Origin: Sphingomonadaceae bacterium
GTDB lineage: Bacteria > Pseudomonadota > Alphaproteobacteria > Sphingomonadales > Sphingomonadaceae
DNA: 64,000 nt
Assembly (NCBI GenBank): GCA_027533105.1
Contig: JAPZTW010000008.1
Span: 248,001-312,000, forward strand
Direction: 5' to 3'
In this document: in pieces, positions 44,131 through 52,897 of the stretch
Position numbering within the stretch: position 1 is the first letter of the stretch
How the letters are laid out: the number at the start of each line of letters is the position of its first letter
Notes under the pieces: generated by a model
The model's input: only the letters and a program-made list of their open reading frames with translations
Database searches by the model: none
Told to the model about the DNA's origin: nothing
Program-made: the position numbers and the translations under genes

Positions 44131-44553
44131 ATGCGCAAGTTCCTGGCCCGTAAAGCAATGGTTTTGGCCGCGATCGGTTCCGCCACCCTGCTGGCAGGGT
44201 GCGGCAGCACCGGCCTGTTCAACCGCGACCGGCCCGACGAATTCGCCGTGCAGCGCCAGGCGCCGCTGGTGATCCCGCCCGATTTCGCGCTGACCCCGCC
44301 GGCCCCCGGCGCACCGCGCCCCTCGGATCGCAGCACCGCCCAGCAGGCGCAGGACGCGCTGTTCGGCCCGCCGGCCCCGCGCAGCGAGATTGAGCGCGCC
44401 GCCACCGGCCGCGCCGGCACCGCCGCCGCCGCGATCCGCTCGACGGTCGGCGATCCCAAGACCAACACCGTGGCCAAGGGCGAGGTAACCCGCGACATCA
44501 TCGCCGCCCCGCAGGGCGACGGCCGCGAAGCCCAGGCGGTGGCCGGGGGCTGA
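44131..44553 (+). CDS. DUF3035 lipoprotein (BamF-like)
   Basis: 140 aa lipoprotein with lipobox LLAGC (Cys24). The mature protein has RDRPDEFAVQRQAPLVIPPDF, the proline-rich signature of DUF3035, followed by an Ala/Gln/Arg-rich, probably disordered tail. DUF3035 proteins are common after lspA in alphaproteobacteria and have been linked to the BamF subunit of the outer-membrane assembly machine; the link is from family knowledge and not checked here. It follows lspA by 4 bases and ends before a terminator. Confidence 0.82.
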   Translation: MRKFLARKAMVLAAIGSATLLAGCGSTGLFNRDRPDEFAVQRQAPLVIPPDFALTPPAPGAPRPSDRSTAQQAQDALFGPPAPRSEIERAATGRAGTAAAAIRSTVGDPKTNTVAKGEVTRDIIAAPQGDGREAQAVAGG

Positions 44554-44580
44554 ACCGCCGGATTTTTGCAGGATAGCAGG

Positions 44581-44608
44581 GGGCTCGTCGGCAACGGCGG
44601 GCCCTTTT
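44581..44608 (+). terminator. Terminator after the ileS-lspA-DUF3035 unit
   Basis: GGGCTCGTC (44581-44589) pairs with GGCGGGCCC (44596-44604) through nine pairs, two of them G-U, over a 6-base loop; TTTT follows. Confidence 0.7.
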
Positions 44609-44648
44609 CGCGTCGGCCCCTGTTCGCCCTAGGCGGTCGGCTTGGGTG

Positions 44649-45959
44649 TCAGTCGTGGTTCGGCCGAGCCAATTCGCTGACCAGCAGCTTGTCGATCTTG
44701 CGCCCGTCCATATCGACCACCTCGAAGCGCCAGCCCTGATCGGTGAAGTGCTCACCCTCGTGCGGCAGCTTCTTCATCACCCACAGCGCATAGCCGGCCG
44801 CCGTGGCGAAATCGCGCGGTTCGGGCAGGTCCAGCCCCAGGCGGTCGGCCAGGGCATCGGCCGGATAGGACCCGGCGATCAGCAGCGAGCCATCATCGCG
44901 GGTGACCACCTGCGGATCGTCGCCGATATCGGCATGGCTGGCAAAGCTGCCGACGATCGCCTCAAGCAGGTCGGCCGGGGTCACCACCCCTTCGAGGTGG
45001 CCGTATTCGTCATGCACCAGCGCCATCGACACGCCCGACTGCTGGAGGATGCGCAGCGCGTCCATCGCATCGAGCTGGTCGGGCACGATCTCGGCCTTCT
45101 TCATCAGCCGGGCGATCTGCACCTTCTTGCCGGCCAGCAGCGCGGCCTGGACATCGCGGACCTTGATCACCCCGACGATATTGTCAGGCGAACCATCGGC
45201 CACCGGCAACAGCGAATGCGGGCTGGCCTTGATCGCGGCGCGCAGCTCGTCCTCGCTGGCGCGGCGGTCGATCGTGTCGAGTTCGGTGCGGGGGGTCATC
45301 AGCTCGCGCACCGGACGGTCGGCCAGCTTCATGATCCCGGTCATGATCTGGCGCTCGTCCTCCTCGATCGCGCCAGAGCGGGTCGCCTCGGCGAAGATCA
45401 TGTGCAGTTCCTCGGCCGTAACGCCTGCCTCGCCCTTGTGGCGCACCCCCAGCAGCCGCAGCAGCAGCGCCGAGGAGCGATCGAGCAGCCAGACGAACGG
45501 CGCGGTCGCGCGGGCGATCAGCGCCATCGGCAGGGCGGCCAGCATGGCGATCGGCTCGGCCGCGCGCAGGGCCACCTGCTTGGGGACCAGTTCGCCGATG
45601 ACCAGGCTGAAATAGGTCGTCAGCGCGATCACGAACGCAAAGCCAACCTCATCGGCATAGCGCTCCGGCAGGCCCAGCGCGGCCAGCCGCTCGCCAGTCG
45701 GCCCGCCCAGGCTGGCGCCCGAATAGGCCCCGGCGATGATCCCCACCAGGGTGATCCCGATCTGCACGGTCGAGAGGAACTTGCCCGGATCCTCGGCCAG
45801 GGCCAGCGCGGCGCGCGCCCCGGCATGGCCGCGTTCGGCCTGGAGCCGCAGGCGCGCGGGGCGGGCGGAAACAATCGCCAGTTCGGACATCGCGAACAGG
45901 CCGTTCAGGAGAATCAGGCCAGCGATGATCAGAACATCGGACCAGGGAAAAGGTTCCAT
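44649..45959 (-). CDS. CNNM/CorC-type transporter-associated protein with CBS domains
   Basis: 436 aa. An N-terminal CNNM (DUF21) transmembrane domain (LIIAGLILLNGLFAMSELAIV) is followed by two CBS modules (PRTELDTIDRRA..., GVIKVRDVQAALL; VVTPADLLEAIVGSF) and a C-terminal CorC/HlyC domain. This is the TlyC/YfjD-like hemolysin family, now thought to act in Mg2+/Co2+ efflux or membrane cation transport. ATG 45959 (MEPFPWSDVL) is chosen; upstream in-frame sequence is basic and lacks a signal. Divergent from the OmpA-family gene. Confidence 0.9.
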   Translation of the reverse strand: MEPFPWSDVLIIAGLILLNGLFAMSELAIVSARPARLRLQAERGHAGARAALALAEDPGKFLSTVQIGITLVGIIAGAYSGASLGGPTGERLAALGLPERYADEVGFAFVIALTTYFSLVIGELVPKQVALRAAEPIAMLAALPMALIARATAPFVWLLDRSSALLLRLLGVRHKGEAGVTAEELHMIFAEATRSGAIEEDERQIMTGIMKLADRPVRELMTPRTELDTIDRRASEDELRAAIKASPHSLLPVADGSPDNIVGVIKVRDVQAALLAGKKVQIARLMKKAEIVPDQLDAMDALRILQQSGVSMALVHDEYGHLEGVVTPADLLEAIVGSFASHADIGDDPQVVTRDDGSLLIAGSYPADALADRLGLDLPEPRDFATAAGYALWVMKKLPHEGEHFTDQGWRFEVVDMDGRKIDKLLVSELARPNHD

Positions 45960-46026
45960 GGCCCGCCAGCTAGCAGGATTCAGCGCGGGCGCGAAGGGGG
46001 TGCGGGCAAATCGTTGGACCGGCACG

Positions 46027-46055
46027 TTGACAGGGCGCCCCATCCACGATTCATT
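46027..46055 (+). promoter_or_regulatory. Candidate promoter of the OmpA-family gene
   Basis: TTGACA (46027-46032) is an exact -35 consensus, followed after 17 bases by TTCATT, a weak -10. It lies about 60 bases before the ATG at 46111. Supported mainly by the -35. Confidence 0.3.
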
Positions 46056-46110
46056 CAGGTTCCGGAGCCGATGGTTAACACCAGTCTGCAATCATGAAGG
46101 GGATGGTACC

Positions 46111-46803
46111 ATGAAGAAATCCCGCCTGCTGGTTTCCAGCTTTGCCGCAGCCGCACTGCTCACCACCTCGGCCTGCGTGACCGACCCCAACACCGGCGAA
46201 CGCAAGGTTTCGCGCACCGCCATCGGCGGGGCCGGTGGCGCGCTGGCCGGCCTGCTGCTGGGCGGCCTGATCGGCGGCAAGACCGGGCGCATCGTTGGCG
46301 CGGGGATCGGCGGGATCGCCGGGGCCGCGATCGGCTATACGATGGACAAGCAGATCAAGGAGCTGAAGGAGCAGACCGCCGGCTCCGGGGTCGACGTGAC
46401 CGAGACCGACAATGGCTCCGCGATCCTGGTCAACCTGCCCGACGGCGTCACCTTCGACGTGGCGAGCTATACCCTGAAGCCGGAATTCCGCACCACGCTG
46501 GATGCCGTGGCCGACAGCCTGATCAAGTATCCCAACAGCCTGATCGACGTTTACGGGCACACCGATTCGACCGGATCGGACGCCTATAACCAGACGCTGT
46601 CGGAAAACCGGGCGCGCACTGTGGCCAATTACCTGACGGCGCGCGGCGTGCCGGCTGCCCGCATCCGCAGCCAGGGCTTTGGCGAGACCATGCCGGTCGC
46701 CACCAACGATACCGAGGACGGCCGCAGCAAGAACCGCCGGGTCGAGATCAAGATCGTGCCCGTCACCCAGGAAGAAGTGCAGGCCGCCCGCGCGGCGGGT
46801 TGA
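46111..46803 (+). CDS. OmpA-family lipoprotein
   Basis: 230 aa. The lipoprotein signal ends LLTTSAC (Cys22). A Gly-rich glycine-zipper-like segment (about 38-75: GGAGGALAGLLLGGLIGGKTG, then AGIGGIAGAAIGYTM) follows. The C-terminal OmpA peptidoglycan-binding domain has GHTDSTGSDAYNQTLSENRA and SKNRRVEIKIV. The layout (lipoprotein, glycine zipper, OmpA domain) is that of YiaD-type proteins that tie the outer membrane to the wall. AAGGGGATGG precedes ATG 46111. Confidence 0.9.
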   Translation: MKKSRLLVSSFAAAALLTTSACVTDPNTGERKVSRTAIGGAGGALAGLLLGGLIGGKTGRIVGAGIGGIAGAAIGYTMDKQIKELKEQTAGSGVDVTETDNGSAILVNLPDGVTFDVASYTLKPEFRTTLDAVADSLIKYPNSLIDVYGHTDSTGSDAYNQTLSENRARTVANYLTARGVPAARIRSQGFGETMPVATNDTEDGRSKNRRVEIKIVPVTQEEVQAARAAG

Positions 46804-46809
46804 GGCCAG

Positions 46810-47589
46810 CTATCCGGCGAGCGCCCTGGCCCGGTCGGCCAGGCGCTCGACCGCAGCGGCGTGGATTGCCGGGGCCGACACCAGCAGGCCGAAGGCACGC
46901 GGATCGCGCTTGTTGTAATTGAGCGGCTCGCCAAAGGCATCGGTCACCGCCGCCCCGGCCTCGCGCGCGATCAGCGCGGCGGCGCCGATATCCCATTCAT
47001 AGCCCCAGCGCAGGGTGGCGACGAGATCCGCTTCGTCCGCCGCGACCATCGCCACGCGCAGCGCGATCGAATTGGGCTGGTAGACGCTGACCAGGTCGGC
47101 GTCGCTCTTGGGCAAGACCTCGGCCGGCACGCGCGATCCCACAAACTCCGTCCGGCGGCTGGCCGATAGCCGCTCGCCGTTGCGCCAGCTGCCTTGCCCG
47201 GCCTCGCCCACCCACAATTCGTCACGCGCCGGGGCGCAGAGCAGGCCGATCAGCGGCCGCCCCGAACTGACCAGCGCCACCGAGACGGCCCAGCCCGGCC
47301 GCCCGCGCATGAAATCGCGCGTGCCGTCGATCGGATCGACCAGCCACAGCAGCCCACCTTCCAGCCGTTCGGGCGCATCGATCGTTTCTTCAGACAACCA
47401 GCCGGCCGATGGCAGCAGCGCCGCCAGCTCGCGCTTGAGGAAAGCATCGACCGCCAGGTCCGCCTCGGTCACCGGGCTGCCGGCGTCCTTTTCCCAGGCT
47501 TCCAGCGCATGGCCATGCCCCGGCCAGCGATCGAGCGCGATGCGCCCGGCCTCGCGGACAATGGCTTCAAGGCGCGCGCGGTCGATCAT
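46810..47589 (-). CDS. Inositol monophosphatase-family protein, CysQ-like
   Basis: 259 aa. The metal-binding sites are EE at 67-68 and DPIDGTRDF at 85-93, with WDIGAAALIAREAGAAVTD as the C-terminal site. The order and the DPIDGTRDF form resemble 3'(2'),5'-bisphosphate nucleotidases (CysQ) that clear PAP from sulfate assimilation. It is a second paralogue besides hisN in this window. ATG 47589 is chosen. Convergent with the OmpA gene, with a 6-base gap. Confidence 0.82.
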   Translation of the reverse strand: MIDRARLEAIVREAGRIALDRWPGHGHALEAWEKDAGSPVTEADLAVDAFLKRELAALLPSAGWLSEETIDAPERLEGGLLWLVDPIDGTRDFMRGRPGWAVSVALVSSGRPLIGLLCAPARDELWVGEAGQGSWRNGERLSASRRTEFVGSRVPAEVLPKSDADLVSVYQPNSIALRVAMVAADEADLVATLRWGYEWDIGAAALIAREAGAAVTDAFGEPLNYNKRDPRAFGLLVSAPAIHAAAVERLADRARALAG

Positions 47590-47750
47590 TCGCCCCGGTT
47601 TGTGGATGCCGCGCCGCCTTGGCAAGCCGCCATGCATCAAAATCCGCAGTTAACCGCCCGATTAAGGCCCTTTTCAAGTGGGCCGCACTGTGCTTAGGGC
47701 CATGACACTTCCGGCCCGCACGCGGCCACTCCCCAGTGCAGGAAACGCGC

Positions 47751-48959
47751 ATGAACATCCATGAATACCAGGCCAAGGAACTGCTCGCGAAGTTCGGCGT
47801 CGCCGTGCCGCAGGGCATTGCCGCCATGTCGGCCGAAGAAGCCGTTGCTGCTGCCAAGCAGCTGCCCGGGCCGCTCTATGTGGTGAAGGCCCAGATCCAT
47901 GCCGGCGGGCGCGGCAAGGGCAAGTTCAAGGAACTGGGCCCCGATGCCAAGGGCGGTGTGCGCCTGGCCAAGAGCCTGGAAGAAGTGGAAGCCCACGCCA
48001 AGGACATGCTGGGCAACACCCTGGTCACCGTGCAGACCGGCGAAGCCGGCAAGCAGGTCAACCGCCTCTACATCACCGATGGCGTTGATATCGGCAAGGA
48101 ATTCTACCTCGCGCTGCTGGTCGATCGCGCCACCAGCCGGATCGCCGTGGTCGCCTCGACCGAAGGCGGGATGGACATCGAAACCGTCGCGCACGACACC
48201 CCGGAAAAGATCCACACCATTACGATCGACCCCGCCACCGGCCTGATGCCGCACCATGGCCGCGCCGTGGCCAAGGCGCTGGGCCTGTCGGGCGACCTGG
48301 CCAAGCAGGCCGCGCAGATCCTGTCGGGCCTCTATGCCGCGTTCCTCGGCACCGATGCCAGCCAGATCGAAATCAACCCGCTGGCGATCTGCCCGACCGC
48401 CGAGGGTGACAAGCTCTACGTGCTCGACGCCAAGGTCGGCTTCGATTCGAACGCGATGTTCCGCCACAAGGACCTGGCCGCGCTGCGCGACATCACCGAG
48501 GAAGATCCGGCCGAAGTCGAAGCCAGCGAATATGACCTGGCCTATATCAAGCTCGACGGGAACATCGGCTGCATGGTGAACGGCGCGGGCCTGGCCATGG
48601 CGACGATGGACATCATCAAGCTGAACGGCGAATTCCCGGCCAACTTCCTCGACGTGGGCGGTGGCGCCTCGAAGGAAAAGGTCACCGCGGCCTTCAAGAT
48701 CATCCTCAAGGATCCGGCGGTGAAGGGCATTCTCGTCAATATCTTCGGCGGGATCATGAAGTGCGACATCATCGCCGAAGGCATCGTCGCCGCGGCGAAG
48801 GAAGTGAACCTCTCGGTGCCGCTGGTGGTTCGCCTCGAAGGCACCAATGTCCAGCAGGGCAAGGACATCCTGGCCAATTCGGGCCTGCCGATCGTCCCCG
48901 CCAATGACCTGGGCGATGCCGCCAAGAAGATCGTCGCCGAAGTCCGCGCGGTGGCATAA
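47751..48959 (+). CDS. sucC: Succinyl-CoA synthetase beta subunit
   Basis: 402 aa ATP-grasp subunit of the TCA-cycle enzyme joining succinate and CoA. It has the starting [46 protein letters not shown], and the C-terminal flavodoxin-like block with [21 protein letters not shown]. SucD is not in this window. Intergenic repeat and etfBA follow, so transcription may continue. Confidence 0.96.
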   Translation: MNIHEYQAKELLAKFGVAVPQGIAAMSAEEAVAAAKQLPGPLYVVKAQIHAGGRGKGKFKELGPDAKGGVRLAKSLEEVEAHAKDMLGNTLVTVQTGEAGKQVNRLYITDGVDIGKEFYLALLVDRATSRIAVVASTEGGMDIETVAHDTPEKIHTITIDPATGLMPHHGRAVAKALGLSGDLAKQAAQILSGLYAAFLGTDASQIEINPLAICPTAEGDKLYVLDAKVGFDSNAMFRHKDLAALRDITEEDPAEVEASEYDLAYIKLDGNIGCMVNGAGLAMATMDIIKLNGEFPANFLDVGGGASKEKVTAAFKIILKDPAVKGILVNIFGGIMKCDIIAEGIVAAAKEVNLSVPLVVRLEGTNVQQGKDILANSGLPIVPANDLGDAAKKIVAEVRAVA

Positions 48960-48961
48960 CT

Positions 48962-49038
48962 GTCATCCCGGCGCAGGCCGGGATCGCTGGCCTGGCAGCG
49001 CCTTCTTGCCAGCGGTCCCGGATCAGGTCCGGGATGAC
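48962..49038 (+). repeat. 77-bp palindromic repeat between sucC and etfB
   Basis: Bounded by GTCATCCCGG and CCGGGATGAC. Three stems: ATCCCGGC/GCCGGGAT (48965-48984), CGCTGGC/GCCAGCG (48985-49014) and TCCCGGA/TCCGGGA (49016-49034). It begins 2 bases after the sucC stop. Same length as the copy in ileS. Confidence 0.85.
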
Positions 49039-49110
49039 AAGATGAGAGTTGACGTTTACGTAAACGGCAGTAATGCCGCGTTGCAACATTGCTTAGCGAA
49101 AGGCTGACAG

Positions 49111-49863
49111 ATGAAGGCCCTGGTCTGCGTGAAGCGCGTGATCGATTACAACGTGAAGCCGCGGGTGAAATCCGATGGCACGGGCGTCGATCTCGCCAAT
49201 GTGAAAATGTCCATGAACCCGTTCGACGAGATCGCGGTCGAGGAAGCCATCCGGCTCAAAGAAAAGGGCGTGGTGACCGAGATCGTGGCACTCTCGGTTG
49301 GCCCGGCCAAGGCCCAGGAAACGCTGCGCACCGCGCTGGCGATGGGCGCGGACCGCGCGATCCTCGTCCAGGTCGAGGATGGCGTCGAGGTTGAGCCGCT
49401 GGCGGTCGCCAAGATCGTCAAGGGCGTGGCGGGCGAGGAAGCCCCCGGCCTGATCATCACCGGCAAGCAGGCGATCGACGACGATTCGAACCAGGTCGGC
49501 CAGATGGTCGCCGCGCTGATGGATCGCCCGCAGGGCACCTTCGCCAACGAAGTCACTGTCGAAGGTGACAGCGTGGTCGTGAAGCGCGAAATCGACGGCG
49601 GTCTGGAAACCGTGAAGCTGGCCCTGCCGGCCGTGGTCACCACCGACCTGCGGCTTAACGAGCCGCGCTATGCCTCGCTGCCCAACATCATGAAGGCCAA
49701 GTCGAAGCCGCTCGCCACCAAGGCCCCGGCCGACTACGGCGTGGACATCGCGCCGCGCCTCAAGACCCTCAAGGTCAGCGAACCGCCGGTGCGCAGCGCC
49801 GGCATCAAGGTGGCCGACGTGGATGCCCTCGTCGCCAAGCTCAAGGAAATGGGAGTCGCCTGA
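49111..49863 (+). CDS. etfB: Electron transfer flavoprotein beta subunit
   Basis: 250 aa subunit that binds AMP and structurally supports the FAD of ETF, which carries electrons from acyl-CoA dehydrogenases to ETF-ubiquinone oxidoreductase. Family landmarks: [17 protein letters not shown] at the start, [34 protein letters not shown] and [11 protein letters not shown]. It overlaps etfA (TGATG). Confidence 0.96.
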   Translation: MKALVCVKRVIDYNVKPRVKSDGTGVDLANVKMSMNPFDEIAVEEAIRLKEKGVVTEIVALSVGPAKAQETLRTALAMGADRAILVQVEDGVEVEPLAVAKIVKGVAGEEAPGLIITGKQAIDDDSNQVGQMVAALMDRPQGTFANEVTVEGDSVVVKREIDGGLETVKLALPAVVTTDLRLNEPRYASLPNIMKAKSKPLATKAPADYGVDIAPRLKTLKVSEPPVRSAGIKVADVDALVAKLKEMGVA

Positions 49864-50795
49864 TGGCCAAGACGCTCGTTTGGGTCGAACACGACAACGC
49901 CTCGGTCAAGGATGCCACCCTGGCCGTCGTCACCGCCGCCGCGCAGCTGGGTGAAGTTCACCTGCTGGTGGCCGGTCACAATTGCGCCGCTGCCGGTGCC
50001 GCCGCCGCGCAGATCGCCGGCGTGGCCAAGGTCCACGTGGCCGACGATGCTGCCTATGCCAATGGCCTGGCGGAAAACGTCGCGCCGCTGATCGCCCAGC
50101 TGATGGCCGATCACGACGCCTTCCTGGCGCCGGCCACCACCACCGGCAAGAACGTGGCACCGCGCGTCGCCGCCCTGCTCGACGTGATGCAGGTGTCGGA
50201 CATCCTCTCGGTCGAAGGTCCCAAGACCTTCACCCGCCCGATCTATGCCGGCAACGCGATTGCCACGGTGGAATCGAGCGATGCCAAGCTGGTGATCACC
50301 GTGCGCGGTACCGCCTTTGCCAAGGCTGCCGCCACTGGCGGTTCGGCCGCGGTCGAAGCCGTTTCGGGCCCGGCTGCCGCCGGTACCAGCAGCTATGTCG
50401 GCTCGGAAATCGCCAAGAGCGAGCGTCCGGAGCTTACCTCAGCCAAGATCATCGTCTCGGGCGGCCGCGCCCTCAAGGATGCGGACACCTTCCAGGCCAC
50501 GATCTTCCCGCTGGCCGACAAGCTGGGCGCGGGCGTTGGCGCGAGCCGCGCGGCGGTCGACGCGGGCTATGTCCCGAACGACTACCAGGTCGGCCAGACC
50601 GGCAAGATCGTCGCCCCCGAAGTCTATGTCGCCGTCGGCATCTCGGGCGCGATCCAGCACCTCGCCGGCATGAAGGATTCGAAGACCATCATCGCCATCA
50701 ACAAGGACGAGGACGCCCCGATCTTCCAAGTATCGGACATCGGCCTTGTCGCCGACCTGTTCAACGCCGTGCCGGAACTGACCGGCAAGCTCTGA
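49863..50795 (+). CDS. etfA: Electron transfer flavoprotein alpha subunit
   Basis: 310 aa FAD-binding subunit of ETF. The C-terminal FAD domain has [39 protein letters not shown] and [20 protein letters not shown], all standard EtfA signatures. Its stop is followed by the terminator at 50820, ending the sucC-etfB-etfA transcript. Confidence 0.96.
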   Translation: MAKTLVWVEHDNASVKDATLAVVTAAAQLGEVHLLVAGHNCAAAGAAAAQIAGVAKVHVADDAAYANGLAENVAPLIAQLMADHDAFLAPATTTGKNVAPRVAALLDVMQVSDILSVEGPKTFTRPIYAGNAIATVESSDAKLVITVRGTAFAKAAATGGSAAVEAVSGPAAAGTSSYVGSEIAKSERPELTSAKIIVSGGRALKDADTFQATIFPLADKLGAGVGASRAAVDAGYVPNDYQVGQTGKIVAPEVYVAVGISGAIQHLAGMKDSKTIIAINKDEDAPIFQVSDIGLVADLFNAVPELTGKL

Positions 50796-50819
50796 ACCGG
50801 GCGATAGCGCGAAACACGG

Positions 50820-50847
50820 AAAAGGCCCTGCGCAAGCGGGGCCTTTT
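50820..50847 (+). terminator. Terminator after etfA
   Basis: AAAAGGCCC (50820-50828) pairs with GGGCCTTTT (50839-50847), with the terminal T-run inside the stem end. Confidence 0.8.
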
Positions 50848-50983
50848 CTCGTTGAATGCGAAGCTTGGCAACAGCAACCCGGCTTGGTAGTGCCCGAATA
50901 CCGGGGCAGTGCAACCCCCCGGTCAAGCGCAGCGCGTGCTCAAGGGTTGCTTCTTTGCCGGTTCGCCGGCCGGGGAGCTGTTG

Positions 50984-52345
50984 ATGATCCGCCCAGCCGT
51001 TCTGCTTTTCCTTTCTGCCACCGCGTTTCCGAACACTGCCTGGGCCGATGCCGGGCCTTCGCGCGCCGTTCCGGCCGCTGACCTGAAGGTCACGGGGAGC
51101 CTGCGGGTGCGTCATGAAATCCTCGGCGGCCAGCCGCGGACCGGTCTGCCGACCGACGACGAGCAGATCGCCGTCCGCACCACGCTGACCGCGGAATATC
51201 GCAAGCAGGGGCTGCGGCTGGGTGGCGAGATCTATGACAGCCGGGTCTATGCCAGCCCGCCGGGCGGGGCCCTGAGCGCGAACGAGGCGAATGCGCTGGA
51301 ACTGGTCCAGGCCTATGTCGGGGCCGACCTTGGCGCAGTGCTGGGCACGGGCTCATCGGCGCAGCTCCAGGCGGGCCGGATGACGCTGAACCTCGGCTCG
51401 CGCCGCCTGGTGGCGGCAGACGATTATCGCAACACCACCAATGGCTACACCGGCATTCGCGCCGATCTGAAAGCGCGCGACGGGACTGCCGCAACCTTCA
51501 TCTACACCCTGCCGCAGATCAGGCTGCCCGACGACCCGCAGGGTCTGCGCGAGCGCCGCGTGCAGTGGGACCGCGAGAGCTTCAATCTGCAATTGTGGGG
51601 TGGCCTCGTCAGCCGGCCGCGCACCCTGGCCGGGGCCATGGCCGAAGTCGGCTATTTCCGGCTGCAGGAAACCGACAGTCCGGGGCGGCCGACGCGCAAT
51701 CGCCAGCTGCATTCGATCAGCGCCCGGATCATTCGCGACCCCAAGCCCGGCCGGCTTGATTTCGAGGCCGAGACGATTTTCCAGTTCGGCACGGTTCGCA
51801 CCGGCCTCGCCGTGTCAGCTCCGCAGGTCACAGTCGACGCCCGGTTCCTCCATCTCGATCTGGGCTACAGCTTTCCCGGCAAGGCGCGCGTGCGCGTCTC
51901 GCTTGAATATGATTACGCCAGTGGCGACGGTCCGGGCCAGAACTATGGCCGGTTTGACACCCTGTTCGGCATGCGCCGCGCCGATCTTGCCCCGGCGGGG
52001 ATCTACAATGCGATTGGGCGCGCCAATATCCGCACGCCGGCGGTGCGGGTGGAAGCGGCACCCGGCAAGCGGTTCGATGCCTTTGCGGTATACCGCGCCA
52101 TGTGGCTGGCGGACCGGACCGACAGCTTCTCGACCACCGGGGTGCGCGATGCAACGGGCCAGAGCGGCAGCTTTGCCGGACACCAGGTTGAAGCGCGGTT
52201 GCGCTACTGGCTGGTCCCCAACCGGCTGCGCGGCGAGCTCAACGGAGTCTGGCTGGCGAAGGGGCGCTTCCTGCGCGAGGCGCCGAACGCACCGCAAACC
52301 GGCAACACGCGCTATCTTGCCACCAGCCTGACGGCCAGCTTCTGA
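50984..52345 (+). CDS. Alginate-export-type outer-membrane porin
   Basis: 453 aa. Signal peptide cleaved near NTAWA (residue 21). The rest is amphipathic beta-strand sequence with [14 protein letters not shown], the family [24 protein letters not shown] block, and a C-terminal strand ending SLTASF. The layout matches the alginate export (AlgE-like) porin family. Export of alginate itself is not implied; the family includes channels for other anionic compounds in sphingomonads. GGGGAG precedes ATG 50984. Isolated gene, convergent with the GNAT gene. Confidence 0.82.
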   Translation: MIRPAVLLFLSATAFPNTAWADAGPSRAVPAADLKVTGSLRVRHEILGGQPRTGLPTDDEQIAVRTTLTAEYRKQGLRLGGEIYDSRVYASPPGGALSANEANALELVQAYVGADLGAVLGTGSSAQLQAGRMTLNLGSRRLVAADDYRNTTNGYTGIRADLKARDGTAATFIYTLPQIRLPDDPQGLRERRVQWDRESFNLQLWGGLVSRPRTLAGAMAEVGYFRLQETDSPGRPTRNRQLHSISARIIRDPKPGRLDFEAETIFQFGTVRTGLAVSAPQVTVDARFLHLDLGYSFPGKARVRVSLEYDYASGDGPGQNYGRFDTLFGMRRADLAPAGIYNAIGRANIRTPAVRVEAAPGKRFDAFAVYRAMWLADRTDSFSTTGVRDATGQSGSFAGHQVEARLRYWLVPNRLRGELNGVWLAKGRFLREAPNAPQTGNTRYLATSLTASF

Positions 52346-52354
52346 CCGGTCCGG

Positions 52355-52897
52355 TCAAACCCGCTCCCACAGCCCCAGCGCCGCGCCGCTTTCCGGTTGC
52401 TGGGTGCCATAGCGGACAAAGCCCAGCTTCATGGCAATCGCCTCGCTCGCACCGTGGCCTTCTTCGATCATGCAGGCCACGCGCTGGCGGCCGTGGACGC
52501 TATCGAACCAGGCGAGCGCGGCGGGCATGACTTCGCTGGCGAGGCCCTGGCCCCAGGCGTCGCGGTGGACGATCCAGCCGGCTTCGGGGACGTTATCCAG
52601 CCCCTGCTCCGCTCCGAAGCCGCGATGGCTGCGAAACACGCCGCAATTGGCGACGATCCGCGCCTCGCCTCGGCCGCGGACCATGAAGGTGCCATAGCCC
52701 CACAGCGCCCAGGACCCGGCATTGCGCAGCAGGCGGGCAAAACTGTCCGCCTCGCTCGGCACAAAGCCGCCGAGGAAGCGGCGGGTTTCCTCGTCGCGGG
52801 TCAGGTCGAACAGGTCGGCCAGGTCATCGGCCCGGGGCTGCCACAACTCGTAGCGCGCGGTGGTGAGGACCGGTGCGGGAGCTGGGGTGACCGTCAC
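52355..52897 (-). CDS. GNAT-family N-acetyltransferase (RimJ/RimL-like)
   Basis: 180 aa acetyltransferase of the type that modifies ribosomal proteins or small molecules. TTARYELWQPRADDLADLF and the acetyl-CoA motif WGQGLASEVMPAALAWF (R/QxxGxG/A-like) are present, with a C-terminal AIAMKLGFVRYG. It starts at GTG 52897, overlapping the stop of DUF445 (GTGA), so it is the last gene of the RND operon. Substrate unknown. Confidence 0.85.
   Translation of the reverse strand: MTVTPAPAPVLTTARYELWQPRADDLADLFDLTRDEETRRFLGGFVPSEADSFARLLRNAGSWALWGYGTFMVRGRGEARIVANCGVFRSHRGFGAEQGLDNVPEAGWIVHRDAWGQGLASEVMPAALAWFDSVHGRQRVACMIEEGHGASEAIAMKLGFVRYGTQQPESGAALGLWERV

Noticed and set aside
47650-47665. Possible CtrA box upstream of sucC (TTAA-N8-TTAA)
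   Set aside because: The spacer is 8 bases and the CtrA consensus needs 7. A TTAA-N8-TTAA also occurs at 1815-1830, so chance is likely.
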